A stretch of 64,000 nt of DNA from Vibrio ziniensis (GTDB lineage: Bacteria > Pseudomonadota > Gammaproteobacteria > Enterobacterales > Vibrionaceae): contig NZ_CP049331.1 of NCBI RefSeq assembly GCF_011064285.1, positions 992,001-1,056,000 on the forward strand, written 5' to 3'. Each line of letters starts with the position of its first letter. Positions within the stretch are counted from its first letter, which is position 1. The notes under the pieces are model-generated. The model was not told the DNA's origin and searched no databases. It was given only the letters and a program-made list of their open reading frames with translations. The translations under genes were made by a program, and so were the position numbers. Below, one piece after another: positions 28,383-39,081 of this stretch.

Positions 28383-31256
28383 ATGTTCAAAGAGAACAAA
28401 AATAAAGTCGAAACTATTATCAAAACGAGTGAAGAGATGAACTCCTCGCGTTTGAACGGTATTCAAAGACTTAAAGAGTGCGGGCTTATACTGACCGTTC
28501 TGGCTTCTATATTGTTAGCAGTTGCACTATTCACTTTTAATCCTGCAGATCCTTCATGGTCACAAACTGCATGGGGTTCTGATATTCAAAACGGCGGCGG
28601 AATCGTCGGCGCTTGGGTTGCGGATACACTATTTTTTGTATTTGGCTCTTTGGCTTACCCTTTACCTATTATTTTAACTGCTGGCGCGTGGGTTATTTTT
28701 CGCAAGCGCCGTGAAGATGAAAACATCGATTTAATGCTTTGGGGAACACGCTTACTCGGTTTAGTTATTCTCTTATTAACGAGTTGCGGTTTGGCTGATA
28801 TCAATTTCGATGATATTTGGTATTTCTCGTCTGGTGGTGTTGTTGGCGATGTGCTAACCAGCCTTGCTTTGCCTACTCTGAATGTGCTCGGAACAACACT
28901 TGCTCTTTTATTCTTCTGGGGTGCAGGTTTTACGCTTTTAACTGGAATTTCATGGCTTAGTATCGTTGAAAGACTTGGCGATATGAGTATTGCTTGCCTT
29001 CATTGGGTTCTTAACCGAATACGTGGGCAGAAAGAGGAGATTGTTGAACCTCAATTAACATCACCTTCGCTCATAGAACCTCTACTAACTAGAGGGTTAG
29101 CGCATAAAGATAACGATGAAGCTTCAGATGCTGTGGAAAGTATTTCAGTATTGCCACAAGATACAGAGCAAGAGAATCAGCCTGTCGCTCGACGTTTCAA
29201 TATTCACCTGCCAAAAGAAGAACCTGCGCCAAAAGCGTCAATAGAGTCTGATGATTTTGCTATAGAGCAAGTTTCGCAGGCACCGAACTATCACTTCGAC
29301 GACGAGGAAGAAGATCTTCCGCCACGTAGTAAGCAACTTACTTCGACAATTGAAGAGCTTGATATGGTTGCTCGTGAATCGGATGATTTTGCTCAAGATG
29401 AAATGCCTTGGGATGAATCAGAACAAGAGAATTTAGTGGAAGAAGTTAGCTCTGATGATCCTGTTGTGAACACTAGCTATCTTGATGATGTGGTGGATAC
29501 AGTCGATTTCGACGATGAGTCTCATATTGAACCAACTATTTCTAATTTTGATGTTCTCGATGATGAGGATGAATGGCAGCCTGAGTCTCAATCTTTAGAG
29601 TCTGAGTATGATTTTGAAGGTTATGACGATGAAGACAGCGATGAGATTGAACAGGACAAAGATCTGGCGGCTTTCCAGAGTTTAGTTTCAGAAGCTCAAG
29701 CCAATCTGGCAGGGCAACAAAATCCATTCTTGATGCAAAAAAATGTGAACTTGCCAAAACCGGCGGAACCAATGCCGACTTTGGAACTGCTTTATCATCC
29801 TGAAAAACGCGAGAACTTTATTGATAGAGAAGCGTTGGAAGAGATTGCTCGTCTTGTTGAAGCGAAGTTGGCTGATTATAAGATTCAAGCAGAAGTGGTT
29901 GATATCTTCCCAGGACCCGTTATTACGCGTTTTGAGCTGGACTTGGCACCAGGAGTTAAGGTTAGCCGTATCTCAAGCTTATCAATGGATTTAGCGCGTT
30001 CTCTGTCTGCGATGGCAGTACGTGTCGTCGAGGTTATTCCTGGGAAACCGTATGTAGGTCTGGAATTACCTAACATGAGTCGTCAAACGGTATACCTGTC
30101 TGATGTTATCGCCAGCCCTCAATTTAAAGAGTCAAAGTCTCCGACAACGGTCGTATTGGGACAGGATATTGCTGGTGACGCTGTCGTAGCAGATCTAGCG
30201 AAAATGCCACACGTCTTAGTTGCTGGTACCACAGGCTCCGGTAAGTCAGTGGGTGTGAACGTCATGATCCTAAGTATGTTGTATAAGTCGACACCAGAGG
30301 ATGTTCGTTTCATCATGATCGACCCGAAAATGTTGGAGCTTTCTATTTATGAAGGTATTCCACACTTACTGGCTGAAGTGGTGACAGACATGAAAGATGC
30401 TTCAAATGCACTACGCTGGTGTGTGGGAGAAATGGAGCGTCGTTATAAGCTCATGTCCGTATTGGGTGTGCGGAATATTAAAGGTTTCAATGATAAGTTG
30501 AAGATGGCGGCAGAAGCTGGTCACCCGATTCATGACCCATTGTGGAAAGAAGGTGACAGTATGGATGCCGAAGCGCCATTGCTTGAAAAGTTACCTTATA
30601 TCGTCGTGGTTGTGGATGAGTTTGCCGACTTGATGATGGTTGTAGGTAAAAAAGTAGAAGAGCTTATTGCTCGACTAGCTCAAAAAGCACGTGCGGCAGG
30701 TATTCATCTGATTTTGGCTACTCAGCGCCCATCGGTTGATGTTATTACCGGTTTGATTAAAGCGAATATTCCAACTCGTGTAGCCTTTACTGTGTCCACT
30801 AAAACTGACTCTCGCACTATTCTTGATCAGGGTGGGGCGGAATCTCTGCTTGGTATGGGTGATATGCTTTACCTTCCGCCAGGTTCAAGTCATACCATTC
30901 GTGTACACGGTGCGTTTGCTTCTGATGATGATGTTCATGCTGTAGTGAATAACTGGAAAGCGCGTGGTAAGCCGAATTATATTAGCGATATTATCAGTGG
31001 CGATCAAAGCCCGGATATGATGTTGCCGGGTGAAAGAATGGAGAGCGACGAAGAAGTTGATCCTCTGTTTGACCAAGTAGTAGAGCACGTTGTTGAAACA
31101 CGCCGTGGTTCAGTTTCTGGCGTGCAACGTCGATTTAAGATTGGTTACAACCGAGCTGCGCGTATTGTTGAACAATTAGAAGCCCAAGGAATAGTAAGTG
31201 CTCCGGGTCATAATGGCAACCGAGAGGTGCTTTCTCCTGCACCGATACGAGACTAG
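28383..31256 (+). CDS. ftsK: DNA translocase FtsK
   Basis: FtsK (957 residues) sits at the division septum and pumps chromosome ends toward dif for XerCD resolution. Four or more membrane helices lie in residues 30-200. An acidic, low-complexity linker spans about 215-450; it is shorter than that of E. coli FtsK (1329 residues in all). The RecA-like motor has Walker [12 protein letters not shown] near residue 614 and Walker [13 protein letters not shown]. The gamma winged-helix domain (about 890-957, [19 protein letters not shown]) reads KOPS sites. The ATG at 28383 has a poor ribosome-binding site; an in-frame ATG at 28437 is a possible alternative. Confidence 0.96.
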   Translation: MFKENKNKVETIIKTSEEMNSSRLNGIQRLKECGLILTVLASILLAVALFTFNPADPSWSQTAWGSDIQNGGGIVGAWVADTLFFVFGSLAYPLPIILTAGAWVIFRKRREDENIDLMLWGTRLLGLVILLLTSCGLADINFDDIWYFSSGGVVGDVLTSLALPTLNVLGTTLALLFFWGAGFTLLTGISWLSIVERLGDMSIACLHWVLNRIRGQKEEIVEPQLTSPSLIEPLLTRGLAHKDNDEASDAVESISVLPQDTEQENQPVARRFNIHLPKEEPAPKASIESDDFAIEQVSQAPNYHFDDEEEDLPPRSKQLTSTIEELDMVARESDDFAQDEMPWDESEQENLVEEVSSDDPVVNTSYLDDVVDTVDFDDESHIEPTISNFDVLDDEDEWQPESQSLESEYDFEGYDDEDSDEIEQDKDLAAFQSLVSEAQANLAGQQNPFLMQKNVNLPKPAEPMPTLELLYHPEKRENFIDREALEEIARLVEAKLADYKIQAEVVDIFPGPVITRFELDLAPGVKVSRISSLSMDLARSLSAMAVRVVEVIPGKPYVGLELPNMSRQTVYLSDVIASPQFKESKSPTTVVLGQDIAGDAVVADLAKMPHVLVAGTTGSGKSVGVNVMILSMLYKSTPEDVRFIMIDPKMLELSIYEGIPHLLAEVVTDMKDASNALRWCVGEMERRYKLMSVLGVRNIKGFNDKLKMAAEAGHPIHDPLWKEGDSMDAEAPLLEKLPYIVVVVDEFADLMMVVGKKVEELIARLAQKARAAGIHLILATQRPSVDVITGLIKANIPTRVAFTVSTKTDSRTILDQGGAESLLGMGDMLYLPPGSSHTIRVHGAFASDDDVHAVVNNWKARGKPNYISDIISGDQSPDMMLPGERMESDEEVDPLFDQVVEHVVETRRGSVSGVQRRFKIGYNRAARIVEQLEAQGIVSAPGHNGNREVLSPAPIRD

Positions 31257-31277
31257 CTCAGATCATCATACAGAATG

Positions 31278-31303
31278 CAAAAGGCGCCGACTGGCGCCTT
31301 TTG
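31278..31303. terminator. Bidirectional terminator between ftsK and dsbB
   Basis: CAAAAGGCGCC (31278-31288) pairs with GGCGCCTTTTG (31293-31303). It lies between convergent genes. Confidence 0.85.
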
Positions 31304-31331
31304 TTCATTTTAAAGCTCTAAAAATAGAATC

Positions 31332-31865
31332 TTAGCTGAAGAAACGTCTTTGCTCTTTGAAGAATTGTGCGATAACGATAATCGCTAATGCAACTAAATT
31401 GCCGGCAAAAATAATGACTAGCCATTGAGGCATAGACAAATCGAATAACTGCCAAACGATCTTACTACAGTCACCGTAAGCTTCAAACATCCAAGGGAAC
31501 CATTGATTTAGTGGTGCCCAACTAGGGAACTGAACAAAAACATCACACGTAGCAAAAGGCGAGGGATTAAATTGGTATTGAACGTGTTGAAGAGATAGTA
31601 GTAGTCCTTTGTATGCACTATAGCCCCAACCTGCAAATCCTAACCAACGAAATAGTGGGTTCTTCGGTGCAATTAGCCCTACAATTGCTGCCCCACCAAT
31701 CCCTAACATCGCTACACGCTCATAAATACACATTACACAAGGTGCTAGAACCAATACATGTTGGAAGAAAAGTGCACTCGCTTCGAAAAACAATACAAAT
31801 CCCAATAACAATATCCATGAGACTCGGTTTTTAGAAAAGGTATGCAAATTAGAAAAGAAATTCAC
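31332..31865 (-). CDS. dsbB: Disulfide bond formation protein DsbB
   Basis: DsbB (177 residues) reoxidises DsbA in the periplasm and passes electrons to quinones. Four membrane helices are visible. The first active pair is Cys43-Val-Met-Cys46, and the second pair of cysteines lies in FATCDVF and YGDCSKI in the second periplasmic loop. The start is GTG at 31865, with AAGGAT upstream. It follows nhaB on the same strand, as in E. coli, but a hairpin separates them. Confidence 0.96.
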   Translation of the reverse strand: MNFFSNLHTFSKNRVSWILLLGFVLFFEASALFFQHVLVLAPCVMCIYERVAMLGIGGAAIVGLIAPKNPLFRWLGFAGWGYSAYKGLLLSLQHVQYQFNPSPFATCDVFVQFPSWAPLNQWFPWMFEAYGDCSKIVWQLFDLSMPQWLVIIFAGNLVALAIIVIAQFFKEQRRFFS

Positions 31866-31890
31866 AGTTAATCCTTAGTGTTTAAATAGA

Positions 31891-31916
31891 AAAGCTCTGA
31901 CTTATCAGAGCTTTTT
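31891..31916 (-). terminator. Terminator between nhaB and dsbB
   Basis: AAAGCTCTGA (31891-31900) and TCAGAGCTTT (31905-31914) form a 10-bp stem; the flanking A/T runs fit termination on the minus strand after nhaB. Confidence 0.8.
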
Positions 31917-31948
31917 ATCTCGAAATAGTTTCCTATTCAATACAAATT

Positions 31949-33541
31949 TTAGTGACCTTCAGGAACAAGATTGCCAACGGCATTAACTGAATGATGAGAA
32001 AGCCAGCCAAAGTCGTAGAACATATGTGTCATAGGTTCAGCCAGGAAGACGATACCAGCTAGGCCTACTAAGGTCAGCACTATGGTGTATGGTAATGCCA
32101 TAAGCACCATTCTACCGTATGAAAGACGAATTAAAGGCGCAAGAGCTGAAGTCAACAAGAACAAGAATGCAGCCTGACCGTTTGGTGTTGCCACTGATGG
32201 AAGGTTTGTCCCGGTATTGATTGCAACTGCAAGTAAGTCAAATTGATCACGAGAAATGATTCCTTGCATCATCGCTTCTTTCACTTCGTTGATATAAACC
32301 GTACCTACGAACACGTTATCCGAAACCATGGATAGTAAACCATTGGCTACATAGAATAGGGCTAACTGAGTGCCGTTATCTTCAATATGTAGTACCGCGT
32401 CGATGATCGGTTTGAACAGATGCTGATCGATGATTACGGCAACAATCGAGAAGAACACGGCAAGCAGTGCGGTAAAGGGCAATGCTTCTTCAAATGCTTT
32501 ACCCATAGAGTGTTCTTCAATAATACCAGTAAAGGCAGTAGCAAGTATGATGACAGAAAGACCAATTAGACCGACGGCTGCAAGGTGCAACGCTAAACCA
32601 ACAATTAGCCAAACGGCAATAATGCCTTGTATCCAAAGTTTAGCAATATCCTGATTAGTACGAGTTTTACGCTCTTCAGTATCGAAATCGATCAGTATTT
32701 GACGAACGTTGACGGGCAAGTTACTTCCATATCCAAAAACTTTAAATTTTTCGACTAAGATACAAGTCAAAATGCCGCAGAAAAACACAGGCACCGTTAC
32801 TGGTGACATTCGAATTAAGAATTCGCCGAAGAACCATCCTGCTTGATCTGCAATGATAAGGTTTTGCGGTTCGCCAACCATCGTCATTACGCCGCCAAGA
32901 GCGGTACCTACACCGGCATGCATAAGCAAAGAACGCAAGAAACCACGGTAGTTCTCTAAATCATCACGTGTCAATTCTGAAATATGCTCATCATGGGTGT
33001 GGTCATGTGATGAGTTGAATGTCTGCCCAGACGCTACTTTGTGATAGATAGAGTAGAAACCTACTGCAACACTAATGATTACGGCGATAACGGTCAGAGC
33101 GTCTAGAAAGGCTGATAAGAACGCAGCTGTTATACAGAATGCAACTGAAAGAGCAACTTTTGAACGAATGCCGAGTAGTATCTTAGTGAAAATAAATAGC
33201 AGCAAGTTCTTCATGAAGTAGATACCTGCAACCATAAATACCAACAGTAGCAGTACTTCAATATTGGCAACTAATTCATGTTTTACTTGAGCTGGACTTG
33301 TCATCCCAATTGCAATCGCTTCGATTGCTAATAAACCACCGGGCTGAAGTGGGTAACATTTTAATGCCATGGCTAAAGTGAAAATAAATTCAATGACAAG
33401 AAGCCAGCCAGCAATAAACGGATTGATGAAGAAGAAAACGATCGGATTAATAATAAGAAAGGCAATTATGGCAACTTTGTACCAATCAGGTGCTTTTCCT
33501 AGGAAATTCTTGATAAAAGCGTTTCCAAGGGACATCGGCAT
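31949..33541 (-). CDS. nhaB: Sodium/proton antiporter NhaB
   Basis: NhaB (530 residues) exports Na+ in exchange for protons and supports growth in salt at neutral to alkaline pH. It has about 12 membrane helices. Signature segments are [39 protein letters not shown] and [16 protein letters not shown]. The frame is open to 33622, but the ATG at 33541 (MPMSLGNAF) has GTGAGAG upstream and matches the Vibrio family start. It is divergent from fadR, as in E. coli. Confidence 0.97.
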   Translation of the reverse strand: MPMSLGNAFIKNFLGKAPDWYKVAIIAFLIINPIVFFFINPFIAGWLLVIEFIFTLAMALKCYPLQPGGLLAIEAIAIGMTSPAQVKHELVANIEVLLLLVFMVAGIYFMKNLLLFIFTKILLGIRSKVALSVAFCITAAFLSAFLDALTVIAVIISVAVGFYSIYHKVASGQTFNSSHDHTHDEHISELTRDDLENYRGFLRSLLMHAGVGTALGGVMTMVGEPQNLIIADQAGWFFGEFLIRMSPVTVPVFFCGILTCILVEKFKVFGYGSNLPVNVRQILIDFDTEERKTRTNQDIAKLWIQGIIAVWLIVGLALHLAAVGLIGLSVIILATAFTGIIEEHSMGKAFEEALPFTALLAVFFSIVAVIIDQHLFKPIIDAVLHIEDNGTQLALFYVANGLLSMVSDNVFVGTVYINEVKEAMMQGIISRDQFDLLAVAINTGTNLPSVATPNGQAAFLFLLTSALAPLIRLSYGRMVLMALPYTIVLTLVGLAGIVFLAEPMTHMFYDFGWLSHHSVNAVGNLVPEGH

Positions 33542-34182
33542 GGTAATTACTCTCACTGTTATAATAAATTTAACAAGGATATGTGCCAGCTTTGATTGGA
33601 ACTTTAAAAGCTCATGAATCAAAGTATTATCAACAGCGACTTAGGGAGGTAATAAAGAAAATTACCTATTTAGAACCTTGCCAAGTCACTCCCTGATCAA
33701 AACAAGCACTCTAGACTCTGACCGCAACTCTACCTGCATAACTTATTTAGTCAACAAGCTGCTTAGCGGTATGGAAGTCAGTATTAATCATCATTTGGGG
33801 TGATATTGTGGCTTCATTTATAATATGAAGCTAATTAAAAAATTCTTTTCAAGCCTATATGAAGAATAAATGTACGTAAATACAACCAAGCTCACGTAAC
33901 TTGCTCTATTTAAGTAAGTTTATTTTGCGATTGCATAAATAGTTAATGTGATAAAACTCTCTTTTTTAGTGTGGTTTTTGTGCATCAAAAGTTACGAGTT
34001 GAAATGTTTTGAAACATATTTTAAGCATTTATATGACGTGTTGAATCTAGTCATTAAATAATTCTATTGCCATTCGACAGCTTTGTGACAAGTTTAGGGT
34101 TGCTTTGTTTCCGCTTGGTGATAACTAGTGGTATGATGAGTCCCTATCAAATCTAATAAATAGAAAACTGGATAAGTACTTA
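33542..34182. other. 641-bp gene-free region between nhaB and fadR
   Basis: No coding region is convincing. The sequence is AT-rich, especially 33820-34080. A small hairpin is formed by GCTTCAT (33811-33817) and ATGAAGC (33825-33831). The fadR promoter probably lies near TATGAT at about 34132-34137. I see no clear FadR operator. Confidence 0.5.
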
Positions 34183-35022
34183 ATGGTTATTAAGGCAAAA
34201 AGCCCAGCAGGTTTTGCAGAAAAATACATTATTGAAAGCATTTGGAACGGTCGATTCCCACCTGGTTCCATCCTACCTGCAGAACGAGAACTCTCTGAGC
34301 TTATAGGTGTAACTCGAACAACTTTGCGTGAAGTTCTTCAGCGTTTAGCTCGTGATGGATGGCTTACTATTCAGCATGGTAAGCCAACAAAAGTGAACCA
34401 GTTTATGGAAACATCTGGCTTACATATTCTAGATACATTAATGACGTTGGATGCAGATAATGCAACCAGTATTGTTGAGGATCTGCTAGCGGCCCGTACG
34501 AATATAAGTCCGATTTTCATGCGCTATGCATTTAAGATCAATAAAGAGAATTCTGAACGTACGATTACTAATGTTATTGAATCCTGTGAAGCTCTTGTAG
34601 CTGCAGAATCGTGGGATGCATTTATGGCTTCTTCACCATTTGCAGATAAATTGCAGCAACATGTTAAAGATGATGGTGAAAAAGACGAAGAAAAGCGTCA
34701 ATCAGTGTTGATTGCTAAGACCTTTAACTACTATGACTATATGTTGTTTCAGCGTTTAGCATTCCATTCTGGCAACCAAATATATGGTTTAATCTTTAAT
34801 GGAGTGAAAAAGTTATACGACCGTGTTGGTAGTTACTACTTCTCTAACCCTGAAGCTCGCGAGCGTTCACTAGCATTTTACCGAGATCTATTAGAGATTT
34901 GTCGGTCAGGAGATCGCGAGCAGTTACCAGGAGTTATTCGCCACTATGGTATTGATAGTGCTCAGATCTGGAACAAGATGAAAGATACATTGCCTTCGAA
35001 CTTCACTGAAGACGATTCTTAA
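34183..35022 (+). CDS. fadR: Fatty acid metabolism regulator FadR
   Basis: FadR (279 residues) represses fatty-acid degradation genes and activates unsaturated fatty-acid synthesis; acyl-CoA releases it from DNA. The GntR-type winged helix covers about residues 1-75 ([31 protein letters not shown] split: [22 protein letters not shown]). The remaining helical domain binds acyl-CoA. It is about 40 residues longer than E. coli FadR (239). The extra stretch, around [20 protein letters not shown], corresponds to the insertion known in Vibrio FadR, which adds a second ligand site. It is divergent from nhaB. Confidence 0.96.
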   Translation: MVIKAKSPAGFAEKYIIESIWNGRFPPGSILPAERELSELIGVTRTTLREVLQRLARDGWLTIQHGKPTKVNQFMETSGLHILDTLMTLDADNATSIVEDLLAARTNISPIFMRYAFKINKENSERTITNVIESCEALVAAESWDAFMASSPFADKLQQHVKDDGEKDEEKRQSVLIAKTFNYYDYMLFQRLAFHSGNQIYGLIFNGVKKLYDRVGSYYFSNPEARERSLAFYRDLLEICRSGDREQLPGVIRHYGIDSAQIWNKMKDTLPSNFTEDDS

Positions 35023-35025
35023 TAG

Positions 35026-35050
35026 AAAAAGCCCGCAAGCGGGCTTTTTT
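35026..35050. terminator. Terminator between fadR and the DUF1887 gene
   Basis: AAAAAGCCCGC (35026-35036) and GCGGGCTTTTT (35039-35049) form a strong stem with A and T runs on either side. It serves the two convergent genes. Confidence 0.93.
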
Positions 35051-35079
35051 AATACCTAACGCATTTTAGAGTTGGTAGT

Positions 35080-36240
35080 TTATATATTTTCTCTACCGCC
35101 AGCTTCTTTAAACCAAGCGGTAAGATGAGTTTTGAGGTCTTTCAACTCATCAGGGCCGATAAGTGCGAGACCTAGATCCTCTGCCCTTGTAATATCGTTA
35201 TGACGAAGAGGTCGGAAGCTAACTAACATAGCTCGTGCTTGTAACCCACCTAATAGATCGCGAAGAGACTCCAATTTATATAATGTGTCATCGCCATCAT
35301 CACGCATGCCTTTAGTTTTACATTCGATGATATACAGTTTGTTGTTCACAACCGTTGCGATGTCGAGTTCATTACGGACTTCTTTATCACCCAGTTGACG
35401 GTAAACCTGTACGTTTAAAGAACGATCCTGAATTGTCGGCAAATCATCTTGAATCTGTTTAACGGTACTGTGTACAAGCGTTTCTAACCATTCACCATTT
35501 GAGAATCGACGAGCATCTTCGTTCGCAAAAGTCAGTACGCCATTTTTATAGATGGCGATGTCAGTTTCAACTAAATCGTTAAGCAACATATTCAGTTCAC
35601 GATAGCCTTGTTGCTTCTCAGAGAGCTCCACATCCAAACGCTGCTCTTTTCTACAGGTTGTAGCTAAGTAATTCAGTGTTGCTAAACCTGGACCTAATTC
35701 CAAGGCGTTACTTGCCCAGCGTTCACCTAGGTTATAGAGCTTTTCGTCCAACTGAGGCGGAATGTTCTGCTCACTAAATTCTCCACGTGCACCGAATATC
35801 GTCAAGTAATCAGAAATAGTAATATGGTCCTGTACTTGAGTATCTGCATTACCGTCAGGATATAGCCAGCATAAACAGTCGCTGTTCGGTTCCACGACGA
35901 AAATCGGCCAGTGGTAGGTGCGGAAAACTTCATATACACAAAGTAGCCTGTGTCTGAGACCGCAACTCGCATTAAGCTTAATAGGCAAATTACGTTGTTT
36001 TAGGTCTTCAGCAAGAACGTTAATCGCTTTTTTAATGTCAGCAACGTTAGAGCCTGCTGGTATTTCGAAAAATTCGGAAGTGATATCGCGCTGACTGAGC
36101 ACTGAGTGTAAACGTGCATACATTACTTGTTGCGAACGATCTCCAATAAAAACGATGTGGCTACTTGCGGTTCTATTATCTAAAAGCGGGGTAACCAAGC
36201 GAACGGGGTCTTGGTCAATAATGCCAACATGAACGGCCAT
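35080..36240 (-). CDS. Stand-alone DUF1887 protein: CARF-like domain plus PD-(D/E)XK nuclease
   Basis: The 386-residue protein belongs to DUF1887, the family that includes V. cholerae VC1899 and the CRISPR-linked nucleases Card1/Can2. Residues 1 to about 150 form a Rossmann-like CARF domain. At residues 90-98 it reads NASCGLRHR, whereas I recall CRISPR-linked members having an N-x-TGGTK type motif. The C-terminal part carries a PD-(D/E)XK signature: NELD (Asp293) followed by IIECK (Glu306, Lys308). In Card1, binding of cyclic tetra-adenylate activates a single-strand nuclease. Here no CRISPR, cas10 or cyclic-oligonucleotide synthase gene is nearby. GAGGAAAA precedes the ATG. The fold is well supported; the signal and target are unknown. 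Confidence 0.88.
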   Translation of the reverse strand: MAVHVGIIDQDPVRLVTPLLDNRTASSHIVFIGDRSQQVMYARLHSVLSQRDITSEFFEIPAGSNVADIKKAINVLAEDLKQRNLPIKLNASCGLRHRLLCVYEVFRTYHWPIFVVEPNSDCLCWLYPDGNADTQVQDHITISDYLTIFGARGEFSEQNIPPQLDEKLYNLGERWASNALELGPGLATLNYLATTCRKEQRLDVELSEKQQGYRELNMLLNDLVETDIAIYKNGVLTFANEDARRFSNGEWLETLVHSTVKQIQDDLPTIQDRSLNVQVYRQLGDKEVRNELDIATVVNNKLYIIECKTKGMRDDGDDTLYKLESLRDLLGGLQARAMLVSFRPLRHNDITRAEDLGLALIGPDELKDLKTHLTAWFKEAGGRENI

Positions 36241-36324
36241 AGTTTTTCCTCATGTTCGGCTTGCAAAAAGAGTTAAGTATGAAAGGTTTGCCGCAAGCCA
36301 TAGCTATCATATAACGGCGCTATG

Positions 36325-36363
36325 CGGAAAAAACAAGGGTGACCTTACAGAAAAGGTCACCCT
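36325..36363 (-). terminator. Minus-strand terminator after the chemoreceptor gene
   Basis: AGGGTGACCTT (36336-36346) and AAGGTCACCCT (36353-36363) form an 11-bp stem; the A run at 36328-36333 becomes a T run on the minus strand. Confidence 0.85.
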
Positions 36364-36417
36364 AAGAGTGGTTTTTACTTAATGATTACAATTTGGTTTT
36401 TATAATGAACAGCTCAA

Positions 36418-38409
36418 CTAGAGTTTAAATCTATGTACTAGCTCACTTTGTTGCGACGCAAGTTGAGTAAGGTTCGTGCTGTTCGATGCAATTTCCGCCA
36501 TTGCCCGATAGCTATCATCAGCAATAAGATTGATGTCTTCAATACTTCGAGCGATGTTAGCTGTCGTTTCGTTTTGTTCTGCTGCTGCTTGAGAAATATG
36601 TGTACTCATTTGGCTGATTTCGATGATCAGAGCCTGAATTTCTTCCATTGCACTATTTGCGTTTGAAGCTTGCTCAACCGATTGTTCCATATCCTTCATG
36701 CAGCTTTCGATCACTTGACTTGCTGATGTTGAACTTGATTGTAGGTTACTGATCATATTTTCAATTTCAGTGGTCGATTCGGTCGTGCGCTTAGCGAGAA
36801 CGCGAACCTCATCCGCAACGACAGCAAAGCCTCGTCCTTGTTCTCCAGCTCGAGCTGCTTCAATTGCTGCATTTAGTGCAAGCAGGTTAGTCTGTTCGGC
36901 GATATTACGAATAACATCAAGAATACTACCAATCTGGCTACTCATTCGACGCAAATCGTTAGTCGCTTCTACTGACTCATTCAAACGAGCTTCAAGCTGG
37001 TTAATTGTCGAAATGTTTTGGCTCATCACTACGCGACCTGATTCAGATGCGGTTTCGACTTGTTGAACCATTTGCAGTGAATTTTGTGCACTATTGGCGA
37101 CCTCTTCAACCGAATGAGCCATCTCTGTCATTGCTGTTGCCACACTTGCTGTTTGTTCGCGTTGGCTATTTAACTGAGACTGTGCACCTTGAGATGTAGT
37201 CTGGTTATTATTTGCTGTAGACGTTAGAGCATCTGAAGCATGATTTAGCTTTTTCAGAATGTCATGCAGGCTATCGGCTAGAGTATTAATATGGCCGCTG
37301 ACTCGACTAAATTCGTTGTTATAACGAATGTCGATGCGTTGAGTCATATCACCGTCAGTTAAGCTTTCTAACGTATTCAGAATACGTTTTAGAGGTTCGC
37401 GTACACTTTGAGCTAAATGGTAGCCAATGGCTAGAGCGACCACGAGTACGGCGATACCAATTCCCACAGCTTTATAAAGTCCTTGATGATAGACTTCACC
37501 TGCATCGACTAATGATTCATTTAAGTCATTAGTCGCTGTTTCGTTAAATGAATCTAAGATGGTCATCGCGTTATCAATTTCGACCGCAAGGTTGCCGATA
37601 TTTTCATACAAAGCAGTTCGTGCTTTTAGATATTCGTTGTGTTGATCGAGCACTCCGCCTTTCTGACCGATGTCTTGGGTAAATTGTTCAACTTTCTTTT
37701 CGAAAGCATTTTTAATATCAGGAAGCTGTGTCACTAATCCTCGGTAGGCATAGTTCAAGTGGGTCACTGCTTTCTTGTTAAGGGCTACGGCGTTTTCAAC
37801 AAATTCAACATCGTTACTTGCTAACGCATCCGAAGTGATCACCTCTGCATCACGTAGCTTCATAAAATAGCTTTTTGCCATGACCTTAATAGCGATGTTG
37901 TTTTGGCCGTCAACCGCTTCTTTCATCCCAGCACTTAATTCCGCTTGTAAGCGCTGAAATTCCCGTGTTGATTTCTGCACTTTAGATTGAGCATCAAACA
38001 TTGCTTGATAGTTATTCATGGCGTTATCTGCTTCGCTAAAATATCTATCTTCCAGTTGTTTAAGTGCTTCAATGCGTTCAATGAGATCAGGATGTGTAGA
38101 ACTTGCTTGCTCAAGTTGGTTTAAGGTATCACTGAACTTATTTTTTGCAGCCGCAAATGAATTGCGCATGTCACTCATTCGTTCCAGATTTTGAGTAGTT
38201 AGAAAGTCTTTGAAGGACTTGTCGGCTGACAATAGTTGGACGCTAGTTTTATTCGATAAAGAAACAAGCGGTAAGGCTGTGTTAGAAACACTTTCAAAAT
38301 TGGAATGAATCTGGTTCATTCCACTAGTCATGATAGCAACGGTCACGGCAAACATGATGACGATTAATGCAAATCCAGCATACATCCGCCTAATAACGGA
38401 ACCTTGCAT
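36418..38409 (-). CDS. Methyl-accepting chemotaxis protein
   Basis: This 663-residue chemoreceptor has an N-terminal membrane helix (about 11-31) and a long helical periplasmic domain of the four-helix-bundle kind. A second membrane helix lies near 310-330, followed by a HAMP domain ([14 protein letters not shown] region). The cytoplasmic signalling hairpin has the highly conserved tip [20 protein letters not shown]. It signals to CheA/CheW. There is no NWETF-type CheR-tethering pentapeptide; the protein ends SELVHRFKL. The frame reaches a GTG at 38430, but the ATG at 38409 has GGGGGTAG before it and is preferred. The ligand is not predictable. Confidence 0.94.
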   Translation of the reverse strand: MQGSVIRRMYAGFALIVIMFAVTVAIMTSGMNQIHSNFESVSNTALPLVSLSNKTSVQLLSADKSFKDFLTTQNLERMSDMRNSFAAAKNKFSDTLNQLEQASSTHPDLIERIEALKQLEDRYFSEADNAMNNYQAMFDAQSKVQKSTREFQRLQAELSAGMKEAVDGQNNIAIKVMAKSYFMKLRDAEVITSDALASNDVEFVENAVALNKKAVTHLNYAYRGLVTQLPDIKNAFEKKVEQFTQDIGQKGGVLDQHNEYLKARTALYENIGNLAVEIDNAMTILDSFNETATNDLNESLVDAGEVYHQGLYKAVGIGIAVLVVALAIGYHLAQSVREPLKRILNTLESLTDGDMTQRIDIRYNNEFSRVSGHINTLADSLHDILKKLNHASDALTSTANNNQTTSQGAQSQLNSQREQTASVATAMTEMAHSVEEVANSAQNSLQMVQQVETASESGRVVMSQNISTINQLEARLNESVEATNDLRRMSSQIGSILDVIRNIAEQTNLLALNAAIEAARAGEQGRGFAVVADEVRVLAKRTTESTTEIENMISNLQSSSTSASQVIESCMKDMEQSVEQASNANSAMEEIQALIIEISQMSTHISQAAAEQNETTANIARSIEDINLIADDSYRAMAEIASNSTNLTQLASQQSELVHRFKL

Positions 38410-38668
38410 ACTTCTACCCCCGGTAAACACATACTCAAAACAAAAAAATAATAAAAATGCTCTATGGCAAATAATCTTAAATTAAGTGATGTGCATTCTA
38501 TTCGGCATTAATTGTCACTTTTTAGACTAAAGTTACAAGTTAGGAAAATTCTCACAAAAAAAGTTTAAATTTGTTAACTGGACATTGTTTTGTATTGAGC
38601 TTTAAAGGGCCTTGACGCATACTCACTCCCACATTGAACTATAAAAAATACCTACTATGGAGCACCTT

Positions 38669-39019
38669 ATGGCTGAGGAAACCATTTTTAGTAAAATTAT
38701 TCGTAAAGAGATCCCAGCAGACGTTCTATATCAAGATGATCTAGTCACCGCATTCAGAGATATCAATCCTCGTGCTCCTAGCCACATACTTATTATTCCG
38801 AATAAGCTGATCCCAACGGTTAATGATGTGCAAGAAAGTGATGAACTCGCTCTTGGTCGTATGTTTACAGTAGCTAGGAAATTGGCAAAAGAAGAGGGGA
38901 TTGCAGAAGATGGCTATCGTCTATTAGTGAACTGCAATTCTCACGGTGGACAAGAAGTCTACCACATTCATATGCACCTTGTTGGTGGACGTCCACTTGG
39001 CCCACTTTTAATGAGTTAA
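38669..39019 (+). CDS. hinT: HIT-family purine nucleoside phosphoramidase HinT
   Basis: HinT (116 residues) hydrolyses AMP-lysine and other purine phosphoramidates. The histidine triad appears as [12 protein letters not shown]. The N terminus [17 protein letters not shown] matches the family. An ATG at 38657 is in frame, but it overlaps the GGAG ribosome-binding sequence (38659-38662) of the ATG at 38669. It precedes the lpoB lipoprotein cluster, as hinT does in E. coli. Confidence 0.96.
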   Translation: MAEETIFSKIIRKEIPADVLYQDDLVTAFRDINPRAPSHILIIPNKLIPTVNDVQESDELALGRMFTVARKLAKEEGIAEDGYRLLVNCNSHGGQEVYHIHMHLVGGRPLGPLLMS

Positions 39020-39023
39020 AATG

Positions 39024-39054
39024 AATAATGCCCTGTTGCGGGGCGTTATTGTTT
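39024..39054 (+). terminator. Terminator after hinT
   Basis: AATAATGCCCT (39024-39034) pairs, with a G-U pair, with GGGGCGTTATT (39040-39050), followed by GTTT. It leaves only about 30 bases to the next gene. Confidence 0.75.
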
Positions 39055-39081
39055 CCATCCTAATTTATTACGGAGTGTGTG

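Noticed and set aside
33542..33622. 27-residue extension of nhaB
   Set aside because: The ATG at 33541 has a good ribosome-binding site and matches Vibrio NhaB; the extension has no family match.
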